Positions 25,965 to 34,406 of a DNA stretch of 64,000 nucleotides are shown piece by piece (position 1 is the stretch's first letter; every line of letters starts with the position of its first letter). The translations under genes were made by a program, and so were the position numbers. Source of the DNA: Bin87 sp034428455 (GTDB lineage Bacteria; Chloroflexota; Dehalococcoidia; Lucifugimonadales; UBA3495). Where the stretch lies: NCBI GenBank assembly GCA_034428455.1, contig DAOUHZ010000147.1:1-64000 (forward strand), in the 5' to 3' direction. The notes beneath the pieces are model-generated. The model worked only from the letters and a program-made list of their open reading frames with translations. It did no database searches and had not been told where the DNA came from.

Positions 25965-27206
25965 TCACACGGGCAGGATGGGCGGCGCTTCTTCCGGCAG
26001 CGTTACGTCACGCAGCGAAAGGTGGCTTCCGTCCGTGAACCACGGGTTCCGGGGGTCGCGGGAGGGCAGCAGCACGGTGGCCGTGCCGGGAGCGGTAACC
26101 TCGCCGCGCTGGTTCTCGGCCCAGATGTCTACATCCACCAGCGCGTTGCCCTGGTGAATATACTTGCGAGCGACGCGTCCCTTGCAGAACTGCGTGTCGC
26201 CGTAGACGTTGAACCGCCGCGTTTCCACCCGGAGCCGCTTGAGGAATGCGTCGTCGCCCATCCAGTTGGTCATCAGGGTTCCCAGCCACGACACGCGCTG
26301 CGGCCCGTAGTCATACGCGCCGGGCACACCCACCGCCTCAGCTACCGAGTCGCGCAGGTGACCGATGCCGGTGTACTCAAGGCCGCCGCCTGACTCCGGG
26401 TTGCGGAAGAAGTGGTTGGGGTGCCTCATGGCCTCCCGCAGCAGCACGCCGTGGGCGCTGGAACGGCCGGTACCAACCAGAAACGCGCTCACGTCCTGGA
26501 GAGAAAGCGGTCCGCGAACTACGGTGGGCAACTCTTCGCCGATTTCGGTGTCTTCCCAGTAGCGGGGCTGCCCGCCGCGCGCGGTTTCGTTCAGCACCTG
26601 CTCATCGATCCGCGCCAGCTCGTCCTCGGTGTACTCATGGCGCTTGGGCACGTCGGCGTACTTGCCCCGTTCGCGGGAGGCGCGTCGCTGGTGACGGGTG
26701 CACCATCCAACGACTCGGGCCACCACCTCGTCCCGCTGGTTGGAGTACGTGGTTTCGACATATTGAATGACCAGTCGGCCAGAGTACGCGCTCCGCTTTT
26801 CCTGCACGTCCAGGACCCGTTCGACACAGTTCACCGCGTCGCCGGGCCGGAGCACGCGGAAAAACTCCCAGTCGTTCCCCGCGAAGAAGCCGTGGACTCC
26901 CGGCAGACCCCACCGGGTCCGGCCGGACCAGTGCCGCATGTACGGTGCGCACGGGTGACCGACGACGCTGCCATACTTGGAATAGGCGGCGTATTCCTGG
27001 TCGCGAAACAGAGGGTTGGCATCGCCGATCCCGTTGACGAAGTTGAGCATCGTATCCAGCGTAGCCTGCCGGACGTACTGCTCGGTGCGCATGCGCACGC
27101 CGATCATGGCGCGCGCGGCGGTTAGGGCCTCATCGGAGATGCCGCCCTCCACTTCCGGGAGAGTTTCGACGACTTGTTGCTGGGATTGTTGCTGTGTCAC
27201 TGTCAC
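25965..27206 (-). CDS. MaoC/FAS1-like acyl dehydratase (double hot-dog)
   Basis: 413 residues. Two hot-dog halves are visible. The first carries FVNGIGDANPLFRDQEYA and GVHGFFAGNDWEFFRVLRPGD, as in the FAS1-like N-terminal dehydratase domain. The second runs through LSLQDVSAFLVGTGR and the terminal VDVDIWAENQRGEVTAPGTATVLLP. These enzymes hydrate or dehydrate CoA thioesters such as 3-hydroxyacyl-CoA or mesaconyl-CoA-type substrates. It probably works with the CoA-transferases just downstream on the same strand. The start is GTG 27206 or 27200. Confidence 0.82.
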   Translation of the reverse strand: MTVTQQQSQQQVVETLPEVEGGISDEALTAARAMIGVRMRTEQYVRQATLDTMLNFVNGIGDANPLFRDQEYAAYSKYGSVVGHPCAPYMRHWSGRTRWGLPGVHGFFAGNDWEFFRVLRPGDAVNCVERVLDVQEKRSAYSGRLVIQYVETTYSNQRDEVVARVVGWCTRHQRRASRERGKYADVPKRHEYTEDELARIDEQVLNETARGGQPRYWEDTEIGEELPTVVRGPLSLQDVSAFLVGTGRSSAHGVLLREAMRHPNHFFRNPESGGGLEYTGIGHLRDSVAEAVGVPGAYDYGPQRVSWLGTLMTNWMGDDAFLKRLRVETRRFNVYGDTQFCKGRVARKYIHQGNALVDVDIWAENQRGEVTAPGTATVLLPSRDPRNPWFTDGSHLSLRDVTLPEEAPPILPV

Positions 27207-27219
27207 TTACTCCTTCGCC

Positions 27220-27561
27220 TTATCCCACGCCAAGTTGCTCGATTACACTGACAATATACAGCCACGCCAAACTAACCATCTCCATGTGGAAACATGCGAT
27301 GGGGCCGTTTGTCAGTTCTTTGCGTGAGATTTCGTCATTGGACAGCATCCTACCGACTGTCAGTAGGACCGCGAAATAAAACACGGTGGCGGATGCGATC
27401 CCGACCAGGCGTGCCCACTGGATGTCGCGCGCTAACCCTGGTTCGCGAACAAACTCGTTGAAAGTGACGCCGCTACCGAAAAGCCCAAATCCAATGGCAG
27501 CGGTTGCGATGGCCAAGATGGCGACTGCCAGCTGATGACGGTCTGGCGGTTTCGATGTCAA
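27220..27561 (-). CDS. Small membrane protein, unknown
   Basis: 113 residues with about three hydrophobic helices (LAVAILAIATAAIGFGLFG, LVGIASATVFYFAVLLTV and a C-terminal MVSLAWLYIVSVIEQLG). The start is TTG 27561, with AAGGTG 7 bp upstream. It begins 4 bp after the preceding small membrane gene ends, so the two are cotranscribed. No family recognised. Confidence 0.5.
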   Translation of the reverse strand: MTSKPPDRHQLAVAILAIATAAIGFGLFGSGVTFNEFVREPGLARDIQWARLVGIASATVFYFAVLLTVGRMLSNDEISRKELTNGPIACFHMEMVSLAWLYIVSVIEQLGVG

Positions 27562-27565
27562 CGAA

Positions 27566-27808
27566 TTACACCTTTTCTTCGGGCCGCGCTTGACTTCGCC
27601 AGTCCAGCCACCATCCGTACAGGATGGTGAACAATCCGCATCCGGTCATCGTCACACTCAAGGTCAGCGCCAGCCACGCATCGCCCTCATTGGGGAACCT
27701 GCGCACCGCGGCGACAGCAAACCAGGTCACGATGCTTCCCATGACCAACGGACCGATCCCGAAACGTCCATAGGACGCTAGGTTACTGTCTTTTTTCAAA
27801 CCCAGCAT
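27566..27808 (-). CDS. Small membrane protein, unknown
   Basis: About 80 residues from ATG 27808, which has GAGGTG directly before it. Two hydrophobic helices are seen (MGSIVTWFAVAAV and TLSVTMTGCGLFTILYGWW). The frame is open further upstream but would overlap the CoA-transferase end. It is paired with the membrane gene at 27220. No family recognised. Confidence 0.45.
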   Translation of the reverse strand: MLGLKKDSNLASYGRFGIGPLVMGSIVTWFAVAAVRRFPNEGDAWLALTLSVTMTGCGLFTILYGWWLDWRSQARPEEKV

Positions 27809-27855
27809 CACCTCGACTCCGATAGCGTGGTCCAACGCAAAGAAGGCATATGGAA

Positions 27856-29076
27856 CTAATATACCACCCGCCGCTCTTCCAGCTCCGCCAACCTGTCCTC
27901 GCTTATACCCAAATATCCGCCGAGCACTTCCCGATTGTGTTCGCCCAGCAAGGGGGCATGACGGCCCACTCGGGATGGCGATTTGCTGAGGTTCCACATC
28001 AGGTTGAATACCGGCTCAGCGCCCAGCGCCGGGTGTTCCGTGTCGCTGTACAGGCCCCTGGCCATAAAGTGGGGATGGAAGAGCCGTTCTTCGGCCCCGA
28101 GCACCGGAGCCGCGGCCACGCCGTGCAATTGCAAAAGCTCGGTTATGGCGTCAGCCTCGTGTTCGGCCGTCCATCGGGATAGGAGCGCGTCCAGTTCCCG
28201 GCGATGGCGCTGACGCCGGAACTGGCTGACGAACCGGTCGTCCGCGGCCCACTCCGGCGAGCCCATGGCCTGAACCAACGCCTGCCACTCCAACTCCGAC
28301 TTGACGGCGATGGACACCCACCGGTCTTCTCCGGCGCACGGGTAGTTGCCGTAGGGGGCCATCGTCGGATCGTAGTTGCCCCTAGGTTGGAGCGACCGCC
28401 CGGTCAACGCTTGCTCCATCAACCCCACGCCCTGGGTGACCACCGTTGCCCGCAGCATGGACACGTCGATGTACTGACCCTGGCCGGTGCGGTTCCGGTG
28501 ATAAAGGGCGGACGCGATGGCGAAAACCGCGTGCAGCGCTCCGCAAATGTCGCCAAAAGCGTGCTTCAGGCCCAGGGGGCCGCCGCCCTCGTAGCCCATG
28601 GTGCTGTCCAGACCGGACAGCGATCCGATGGACGGCGCGTAGGCCCGCAGATCTCGGAGCGGCCCATCCTGCCCGGTGGAAGAAATCGACGCCATGATGA
28701 TGTCCGGCTTGACCTCTCGGAGCGCTCCGTAACCCAGCCCCAACCGGTCCATCACGCCTGGAGAGAAATTTTCGATAACCACGTCGCATCGCGACGCCAA
28801 ACTCTTAGCCAACTCTACGGCCTCGGGCTCGGCTATGTTCAGGGTGATGCTGAGCTTGCCCCTGTTCACGTTGTGGAACATCGGGTTCTGCTCGGGGTCG
28901 GGCTGGTCGCCGACGATGGGGCGACCCATCCGCATATAGTCCAGGCGTTGCCGTGTTTCGACCTTGATGACCTCGGCGCCCATGTCCGCCAGGATCATGC
29001 CAGGCAGCGCGCCGGCCAGCACCCAGCCGAAGTCCAAGACCCGGTAGCCGCTCAGTACGCCAGGATTCGTTTGCAT
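27856..29076 (-). CDS. Class III CoA-transferase (CaiB/BaiF)
   Basis: 406 residues. It moves CoA between carboxylic acids. The family start is GYRVLDFGWVLAGALPGMILADMGAEVIKVE. The catalytic aspartate is present in HAFGDICGALHAVFAIAS. GQYIDVSMLRA and the C-terminal APLLGEHNREVLGGYLG stretch are typical. ATG 29076 is preferred over an in-frame ATG 19 codons upstream that would overlap the next membrane gene. The substrate is not predictable. Confidence 0.88.
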   Translation of the reverse strand: MQTNPGVLSGYRVLDFGWVLAGALPGMILADMGAEVIKVETRQRLDYMRMGRPIVGDQPDPEQNPMFHNVNRGKLSITLNIAEPEAVELAKSLASRCDVVIENFSPGVMDRLGLGYGALREVKPDIIMASISSTGQDGPLRDLRAYAPSIGSLSGLDSTMGYEGGGPLGLKHAFGDICGALHAVFAIASALYHRNRTGQGQYIDVSMLRATVVTQGVGLMEQALTGRSLQPRGNYDPTMAPYGNYPCAGEDRWVSIAVKSELEWQALVQAMGSPEWAADDRFVSQFRRQRHRRELDALLSRWTAEHEADAITELLQLHGVAAAPVLGAEERLFHPHFMARGLYSDTEHPALGAEPVFNLMWNLSKSPSRVGRHAPLLGEHNREVLGGYLGISEDRLAELEERRVVY

Positions 29077-29077
29077 C

Positions 29078-29380
29078 TCATTCTCGCTGGTTATCGTTCG
29101 TATTCCCGTTGCCACGGGTCCGGGCCATATCACGGGGCGGGACGATCCATGCCGCCAGCGCCGGCATCACGGACAGCAGCGCCGCCGCCGCGATTTTCGT
29201 GTACCCCCCGCCGTAGACCAGGCTCAGCGTCCAGAGCAATCCGAAGCAAATCGCGCCCACGATGATACCGGCGATGATTATGATCTCGGGGCGGTGGTTC
29301 TTCTGGAGCGAGATCTGCCGGGCGATGAGGCAACTGCCCAGGAAAACAACCACGCATGCAATCGCTACCCGGATGAGCAT
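29078..29380 (-). CDS. Small three-helix membrane protein, unknown
   Basis: 100 residues. Helices are VAIACVVVFLGSCLIA, IIIIAGIIVGAICFGLLWTL and ALLSVMPALAAWIV, then a hydrophilic Arg/Asn-rich tail. It lies between two CoA-transferase genes on the same strand and abuts the next gene by 1 bp. No family recognised. Confidence 0.5.
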   Translation of the reverse strand: MLIRVAIACVVVFLGSCLIARQISLQKNHRPEIIIIAGIIVGAICFGLLWTLSLVYGGGYTKIAAAALLSVMPALAAWIVPPRDMARTRGNGNTNDNQRE

Positions 29381-29423
29381 GGTCCATTCACAGTTTCGCG
29401 GACAGTCATCCCGACGAATGTCG

Positions 29424-30629
29424 TCAGATTATCCCGGTCTGGTACAGCTTCACCAGATCCGCGGCGGAGTAGCCAAGCTCATCGCACAGGATGGCACGGT
29501 TGTCCTGCCCCAATGTGGGCGCAGGTTTGGGAGCCGACACTTCGGTGTCCGGCAGTCGATACGGAGGGCCGGGGTAGGCCACCGGGCCGGTGTCGTCCCG
29601 TTCGATGACGACGAAAAGGTCCTCCAGGGACGGATCGAAGCGCACCTCTTCGTAGGTGCGCACCGGCGCCAGCGGTATGCGGTTTTCCAGGGCAATCTCG
29701 AGCAGTTCGGCTTTGGTGTAATCGGCGAGCCACGCCTGCACGTAACCGTCCACTTCATCGGCGTAGAGGTTGTTCATGGCGGTGCGGTTGCGGAACCGCT
29801 GTTCCTGCGACCACTCCGGGTTGCCCATGATCTCCAGCAGACGCCGCCACTGGTGTCCCTCCGGCGAACCGACGAAGATATGCCCATCCTTGCAGCGCAG
29901 GATGCAGTTGGGATACGGGAAATCCAAAGCGTGGTGCCCGGTGCGCCGGGTGACGCGCCATTCGTAAACGGCCATCAGGGCTTCCGGGCCGTTGTAGAGT
30001 CCGGCCATCGTCTCCGCCTCTGCGATGTCAATATGCTGGCCTCCGTGGGTGTCACGGCCCAGCAGGGCCATCACAATGGACGACGCGGCGGCCATGCCGG
30101 CGAAGTACCCGACTTCTGGAGTGCCGAAGCTCAAGGGCTCCCGGTCCGCCTCGCCCAGTCCCTCGCAAATGCCCCCGGCGGCCGCCAGGTTGATGTCGTA
30201 GGCTTTGTACTCGCGCCACGGGCCGGACAAACCCCAGGGACTGATACTTGCCATCACTAAATCAGGATGATCGGCGGCGAGCAGATCGTAGTCCATTCCG
30301 AGCCGCTCCATGTCGGCTGGCGGCGCGTTGTGCACGACCACATCCGACTTTGCGGCCAGTTGATTAAGGATTCCCCGGCCAGTTGGCGTCTCCAGATTGG
30401 CGGTGATTCCCGCTTTGTTGGCGTTGAGGTACAGGTAAAGCCCACTGCGTTCAGGATGCGGAACGTCGTCAGGCCAAGGCCCGTATCGCCGGGCATCCTC
30501 GCCGGTTCCGGGAGGCTCGATCTTGAGCACGTCGGCGCCGGCATCAGCAAGCAGCTTGCCGCAATACGGCGCGGATATCATCGAGCCAATTTCCAACACG
30601 CGCAGGCCGGACAGCAGGGAATAAGTCAT
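29424..30629 (-). CDS. CaiB/BaiF-family protein lacking the catalytic aspartate
   Basis: 401 residues, normal length, starting LSGLRVLEIGSMISAPYCGKLLADAGADVLKIE. The segment that normally carries the catalytic Asp (as in the GDI and GDL motifs of the two sister genes here) reads GTPEVGYFAGMAAASSIVMAL, with Gly at that place and a Glu two positions earlier. The rest (HIDIAEAE, PYPNCILRCKDGHIFVG) is intact. It may use Glu, have another role, or be catalytically altered. It is the first gene of a minus-strand operon with the transferase and dehydratase downstream. Confidence 0.8.
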   Translation of the reverse strand: MTYSLLSGLRVLEIGSMISAPYCGKLLADAGADVLKIEPPGTGEDARRYGPWPDDVPHPERSGLYLYLNANKAGITANLETPTGRGILNQLAAKSDVVVHNAPPADMERLGMDYDLLAADHPDLVMASISPWGLSGPWREYKAYDINLAAAGGICEGLGEADREPLSFGTPEVGYFAGMAAASSIVMALLGRDTHGGQHIDIAEAETMAGLYNGPEALMAVYEWRVTRRTGHHALDFPYPNCILRCKDGHIFVGSPEGHQWRRLLEIMGNPEWSQEQRFRNRTAMNNLYADEVDGYVQAWLADYTKAELLEIALENRIPLAPVRTYEEVRFDPSLEDLFVVIERDDTGPVAYPGPPYRLPDTEVSAPKPAPTLGQDNRAILCDELGYSAADLVKLYQTGII

Positions 30630-30838
30630 GGCATCACGGGGAACCGGAAGGGGCTGGGTGCAATGTTATCACAGGCCAATCGACGTTCCGGTGAGGCGTG
30701 AAACCTTCTTGAAGCTGGGCCTGCGGTGACCGCTCCTTCGCGGCGATGGATTACGCGCGCATACAGACCACCGATGATCCCTATGTTAGACTTGTGCCCG
30801 CAAATATACTCACAAACTCGAACAGAAGGAGGCCCACG

Positions 30839-31498
30839 ATGCCCAAGAAGCGCGGCACCGGCCTGATGATGGTCTGGTGCGAAGTTCCCGCCGACGTCGA
30901 GGAAGAGTTCAACCAGTGGTACAACACCGAGCACCTGCAGGAGCTCCTGTCCGTGCCGGGCGTGCTCAACGCCGCCAGGTACGAGGCCACCAGCAGCGGC
31001 CCCAAGCACCTGGCGATGTATGAGCTGGAATCTGCCGACGTTATCAACACCGACGCGTTCAAGAACCGGCCGCCCACGCCTTGGGGACAACGAGTCGGCC
31101 CGCGCGCAGTGGCGACGACGGTCATTAACAACGTGTACCAGATGATCCACCCCGCCGACCTGAGCGACGAGCTGGCCAACGCTGACATGTCCCCCGCCCT
31201 GCAAATCGGGCGCATGGACGTGCCGGAGGCCAACGACGCCGAGTGGAACAACTGGTACTCCACCGTGTACGTGCCCAACTACGAAAAAGTCCCCGGCTGC
31301 ATCCGCGGACGCCGCTGGAAGTCGGTACGCGGCGAGCCAGCCTACGCCACGGTCTACGAATTCGAGAACCCAGAAGTGTCGTCCACCGCACCCTGGCTGG
31401 AGCAGCGGGAGGCTCACCCGGACAACGGGCGCATGCGAGACGTCATGACTCACGCCGCAGGTTCCCCGGGAATTTGGCGCAAGACTTTTCAGCCGTAG
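30839..31498 (+). CDS. Tandem dimeric alpha/beta-barrel (EthD-like) protein
   Basis: 219 residues built from two ferredoxin-like repeats. Repeat 1 is MVWCEVPADVEEEFNQWYNTEHL and repeat 2 is IGRMDVPEANDAEWNNWYSTVYVPNYEKVPG, each followed by an RY/RRWK strand. The family includes EthD and small monooxygenase- or stress-type proteins. ATG 30839 follows GAAGGAGG, a strong ribosome site. A homologous gene lies at 55307. The substrate is unknown, though its position beside CoA-transferases suggests catabolism. Confidence 0.75.
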   Translation: MPKKRGTGLMMVWCEVPADVEEEFNQWYNTEHLQELLSVPGVLNAARYEATSSGPKHLAMYELESADVINTDAFKNRPPTPWGQRVGPRAVATTVINNVYQMIHPADLSDELANADMSPALQIGRMDVPEANDAEWNNWYSTVYVPNYEKVPGCIRGRRWKSVRGEPAYATVYEFENPEVSSTAPWLEQREAHPDNGRMRDVMTHAAGSPGIWRKTFQP

Positions 31499-31526
31499 CG
31501 AAGCCGAACGATCAGTAGCGTAAAAT

Positions 31527-31554
31527 GGAGGAGCGGACGCCGGTTCGCTCCTCC
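31527..31554 (+). terminator. Hairpin after the EthD-like gene
   Basis: A 9-bp perfect stem, GGAGGAGCG (31527-31535) with CGCTCCTCC (31546-31554), and a 10-nt loop. AATTCTT follows, which is only weakly T-rich, so termination is plausible but not certain. Confidence 0.5.
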
Positions 31555-31569
31555 AATTCTTGGTGACCC

Positions 31570-32142
31570 ATGACACTCATCCGCCGCTTGAAATTTCTTC
31601 CCTGGACCCCGGCTATCCTTCTTGTGATGTGGCTGGGGTTAGCGCCCGCCGCCTGGGGACAGGACATTGTGGGACAGGACTCCCGGCGCAACGAATCGGT
31701 CGCCGGGCCTTACACTGTCGTGGTCGACGCCCAGACCCTGCCGTCCCTCCAGTCGGTGCAGTTCTTCATCCGGATCACCGAGACCTCGACCGGTGCGCCC
31801 GCGGAAGGCCTGACGGTGTGGGTACTCACCACCTGGAGCGAAAGTGACGAAGCCGGGGAAAACATCGCCCTGAGCCCAAACGTTCCCGGGCTCTATACGG
31901 CCACCCTGAAGTTCGACCCTGGCCGATGGGAAACCACCATCCTGATTGAACCACCGACCGGAGGCTCCCACGGCGCCGACGCGTTCGTCTTTGATGTTCC
32001 GAAGCCCACCAGTGACTCGGAGGCCGGTTTCGTCTTCATCGGTGTTGCCGTGATCTTGATCGCCGGCGCCGGCTATTTGGTCTGGAGGATCCGCCAGAAC
32101 CAGAAGGCCCGTGCCGTGGCTCGCGGAGACGCGCCGCAATGA
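31570..32142 (+). CDS. FixH-like/YtkA-like secreted or membrane-anchored protein
   Basis: 190 residues. It has an N-terminal signal sequence (residues 10-30), an extracytoplasmic beta-sandwich (about 45-145) with PGLYTATLKFDPGRWETTILI, a C-terminal membrane helix (FVFIGVAVILIAGAGYLVW) and a short basic tail. The ATGA overlap with ctaG couples the two. By analogy with FixH/CcoH/YtkA proteins it may assist cytochrome oxidase copper-site assembly. That is inferred from neighbours and fold. Confidence 0.68.
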   Translation: MTLIRRLKFLPWTPAILLVMWLGLAPAAWGQDIVGQDSRRNESVAGPYTVVVDAQTLPSLQSVQFFIRITETSTGAPAEGLTVWVLTTWSESDEAGENIALSPNVPGLYTATLKFDPGRWETTILIEPPTGGSHGADAFVFDVPKPTSDSEAGFVFIGVAVILIAGAGYLVWRIRQNQKARAVARGDAPQ

Positions 32143-33152
32143 TCGCTACTTTCAACCGCCGGTGGGTCCTGTGGGCTCTGGGCGCCGTTGCCGCCGCGGT
32201 GGCCGGCGCTGCGCTGAGTGCGGGTATCGCCTCCGCCCACCAGGGCATCCCGCCCGGGCAGACCCCGGCGACGGCTTGGGGTTTCATCACCAATCCAATA
32301 CCCAGCCTGTTCCTGCTGGGTGCGGTTTACCTGTACGTTAACGGGCTCAACAACTGGCCCAATCCGACCCATAGGGTTAACGCATGGCAGAAGGCGTGCT
32401 TCTTCTCAGGGATATTGGTGCTGTTCGCCGCTCTGCAATCCCCCATCGAGCCCCTCGCGGAGCACTATTTCTCCGTTCACCAGGTGCAGCACCTGATGGT
32501 TCGCATGGTTGGCCCCTTGCTGATCCTGCTCGGCGCGCCGCTGACGCCCATGCTGCGCGGGATGCCAACCTGGGCCCGCCAGAACATCATCCGCCGGCTG
32601 GTGCGTTCTCCCCTGTCCCGCTGGCTCTACGGCAAGATCACCAATCCGGTGTTCACCACCGTGACGTTCCTCGCGCTGCTCTTCATCTGGCAAGCCCCGG
32701 GTCCGCACGACCTGGCAGTGCATAACGACTGGGTCCACGAGCTGATGCACGGCACCATGCTGACCAGCGGGTTCATGTTCTGGTGGATCGTCATCGACCC
32801 CAAGCCGCACCGCTCGCGGCTGCATTACGGTCTGCGGGTGCTCTACCTCGGCCTTATCGTGCTGCCCAACACGCTGCTGGGCGCCGGGATCACGTTCCAG
32901 GAAGAACTGATTTACTCGGCGTACCAGGAACTTCCGCGCCCGTGGGAGGGTTTCTCACATCTATCCGATCAGCGGTTCGGCGGGCTCATCCTGTGGGTTC
33001 CGGGCGACATGATGAGCATCCTGGCCGCTGGCATCGTGATGTTCATGTGGTATCAGCGCGAGATGGAGGCCAACCCCAACCCGCCCATGCCCCAGCCGGC
33101 AGTCGACGCGGATGGCGACGATGCGGTGGGAGCCGAGCCGCCGGATCGATAA
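32139..33152 (+). CDS. ctaG: Cytochrome c oxidase assembly factor CtaG (caa3-type)
   Basis: 337 residues with seven or so membrane helices. Family motifs are HQVQHLMVRMVGPLLILLGAP, WVHELMHGTMLTSGFMFWW and DQRFGGLILWVPGDMMS, whose conserved histidines likely bind copper or heme. It is translationally coupled to the FixH-like gene (ATGA overlap). No oxidase structural genes are in the window. Confidence 0.88.
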   Translation: MIATFNRRWVLWALGAVAAAVAGAALSAGIASAHQGIPPGQTPATAWGFITNPIPSLFLLGAVYLYVNGLNNWPNPTHRVNAWQKACFFSGILVLFAALQSPIEPLAEHYFSVHQVQHLMVRMVGPLLILLGAPLTPMLRGMPTWARQNIIRRLVRSPLSRWLYGKITNPVFTTVTFLALLFIWQAPGPHDLAVHNDWVHELMHGTMLTSGFMFWWIVIDPKPHRSRLHYGLRVLYLGLIVLPNTLLGAGITFQEELIYSAYQELPRPWEGFSHLSDQRFGGLILWVPGDMMSILAAGIVMFMWYQREMEANPNPPMPQPAVDADGDDAVGAEPPDR

Positions 33153-33244
33153 AGCTCGCAATCTCCAGCCCAAATTGACCACCGGCGAACGTAACTTGTA
33201 CGATGGGCCCCTGTTTGACCGATTCCCAAAACAACCGGTGAAGT

Positions 33245-34360
33245 ATGGCCAATACCAACGGACCCCGTCCCGAACCGCGTTTCGACTGGTTTATACCCAT
33301 TGACGGCGATGGCGCACGCGCCGGCACAGTCCGGGCAGACCGCCCGCCCACCTTCGACTACCTGCGGCAGGTGGCGGAAACCGCAGAGCAGTGCGGCTTC
33401 TACTCGATGCTCATTCCCACCCGTTTCGCCAACGGGCTTTTCTCCGAGGACGCTCCGCTGGCCGAGACCTGGACCACGGCCACCGCGCTGGCGGCGGTGA
33501 CCTCCAGAATCCGCTTCCTGGTGGCCGTGAGACCCGGGTTCATCGCGCTGGGGTTGTTCGCCCAGATGGCCGCCGCGCTCCATCAGATATCCGGGGGACG
33601 CCTGGACATCAACATCGTGCCCGGCGGCATCCAGAATGACTTCGAGAGGGTAGGCGAGGTCAGCGACCACGCGACGCGCTACGAGCGGGCCGAAGAATTC
33701 ATCCAGGCTTGCCGCGCCCTCTGGCAAGACCCACAGCCGGTAACCTATGCCGGCGATTTCTACCAACTTGCCGATGCCTACTGTGCTCCCGCCCCGGGCC
33801 AGGACGGACCGAAATTCTATTTGGGTGGAGCGTCCCCACGGGCGTTGGGGCTATCGGCCCGGCAGGCGGACGTACACCTGGGATGGATCGAGCCGCTGGA
33901 GGACACCGCTCAGCGCGTCACTGATCTCACTCAGCAGTTTTCGGACACTGGTCGGCCCCTCACCCTCGGACTGCGAACCCACCTGGTGATACGGGACAGC
34001 GAAGACGAGGCGTGGGACGCCGCACGCCGTCTCATCGCTGACGCCTCGCCGGAGGTCAAGGCGCAGCGCCAGGCCGCCATCGTCGGCACCCCAATGGTCG
34101 GACAACAGGCGCAAGCCCGCGAGGCTGAAGACCATCGGCTCGGGAAGCACTTGTGGAATGGCCTGTCCGAGGTTCGGGTCAACTGCGGCAGCGCGCTGGT
34201 AGGCACGCCAGAGCAGGTGGCCGACGAGTTGCTGGACTACTGGCGGTTGGGCATCGACGAGTTCATCCTCAGCGGCTTCCCCCATGTCGAAGAGTGCCAG
34301 CGGGCAGCCGATGATCTCCTGCCCCTGGTGCGCCAGCGCGTGGCGTCGGAAAGCCGATGA
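33245..34360 (+). CDS. LLM-class flavin-dependent monooxygenase (SsuD-like)
   Basis: 371 residues. FMNH2-dependent TIM-barrel oxygenase resembling alkanesulfonate monooxygenase. The barrel strands end in GFYSMLIPTRF, RIRFLVAVRPGF, ISGGRLDINIVPGG and FYLGGASPRALGLSARQADVHLGW. The C-terminal VNCGSALVGTPEQVADELLDY and LSGFPHVEECQR segments are typical of SsuD. SAR202 genomes are known for expansions of this class. The actual substrate is unknown and no reductase is adjacent. Confidence 0.88.
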   Translation: MANTNGPRPEPRFDWFIPIDGDGARAGTVRADRPPTFDYLRQVAETAEQCGFYSMLIPTRFANGLFSEDAPLAETWTTATALAAVTSRIRFLVAVRPGFIALGLFAQMAAALHQISGGRLDINIVPGGIQNDFERVGEVSDHATRYERAEEFIQACRALWQDPQPVTYAGDFYQLADAYCAPAPGQDGPKFYLGGASPRALGLSARQADVHLGWIEPLEDTAQRVTDLTQQFSDTGRPLTLGLRTHLVIRDSEDEAWDAARRLIADASPEVKAQRQAAIVGTPMVGQQAQAREAEDHRLGKHLWNGLSEVRVNCGSALVGTPEQVADELLDYWRLGIDEFILSGFPHVEECQRAADDLLPLVRQRVASESR

Positions 34361-34406
34361 GCGTTGATTCCTGGTAGGCGCAAGCGTACGCGGCGGACAC
34401 CACGCC

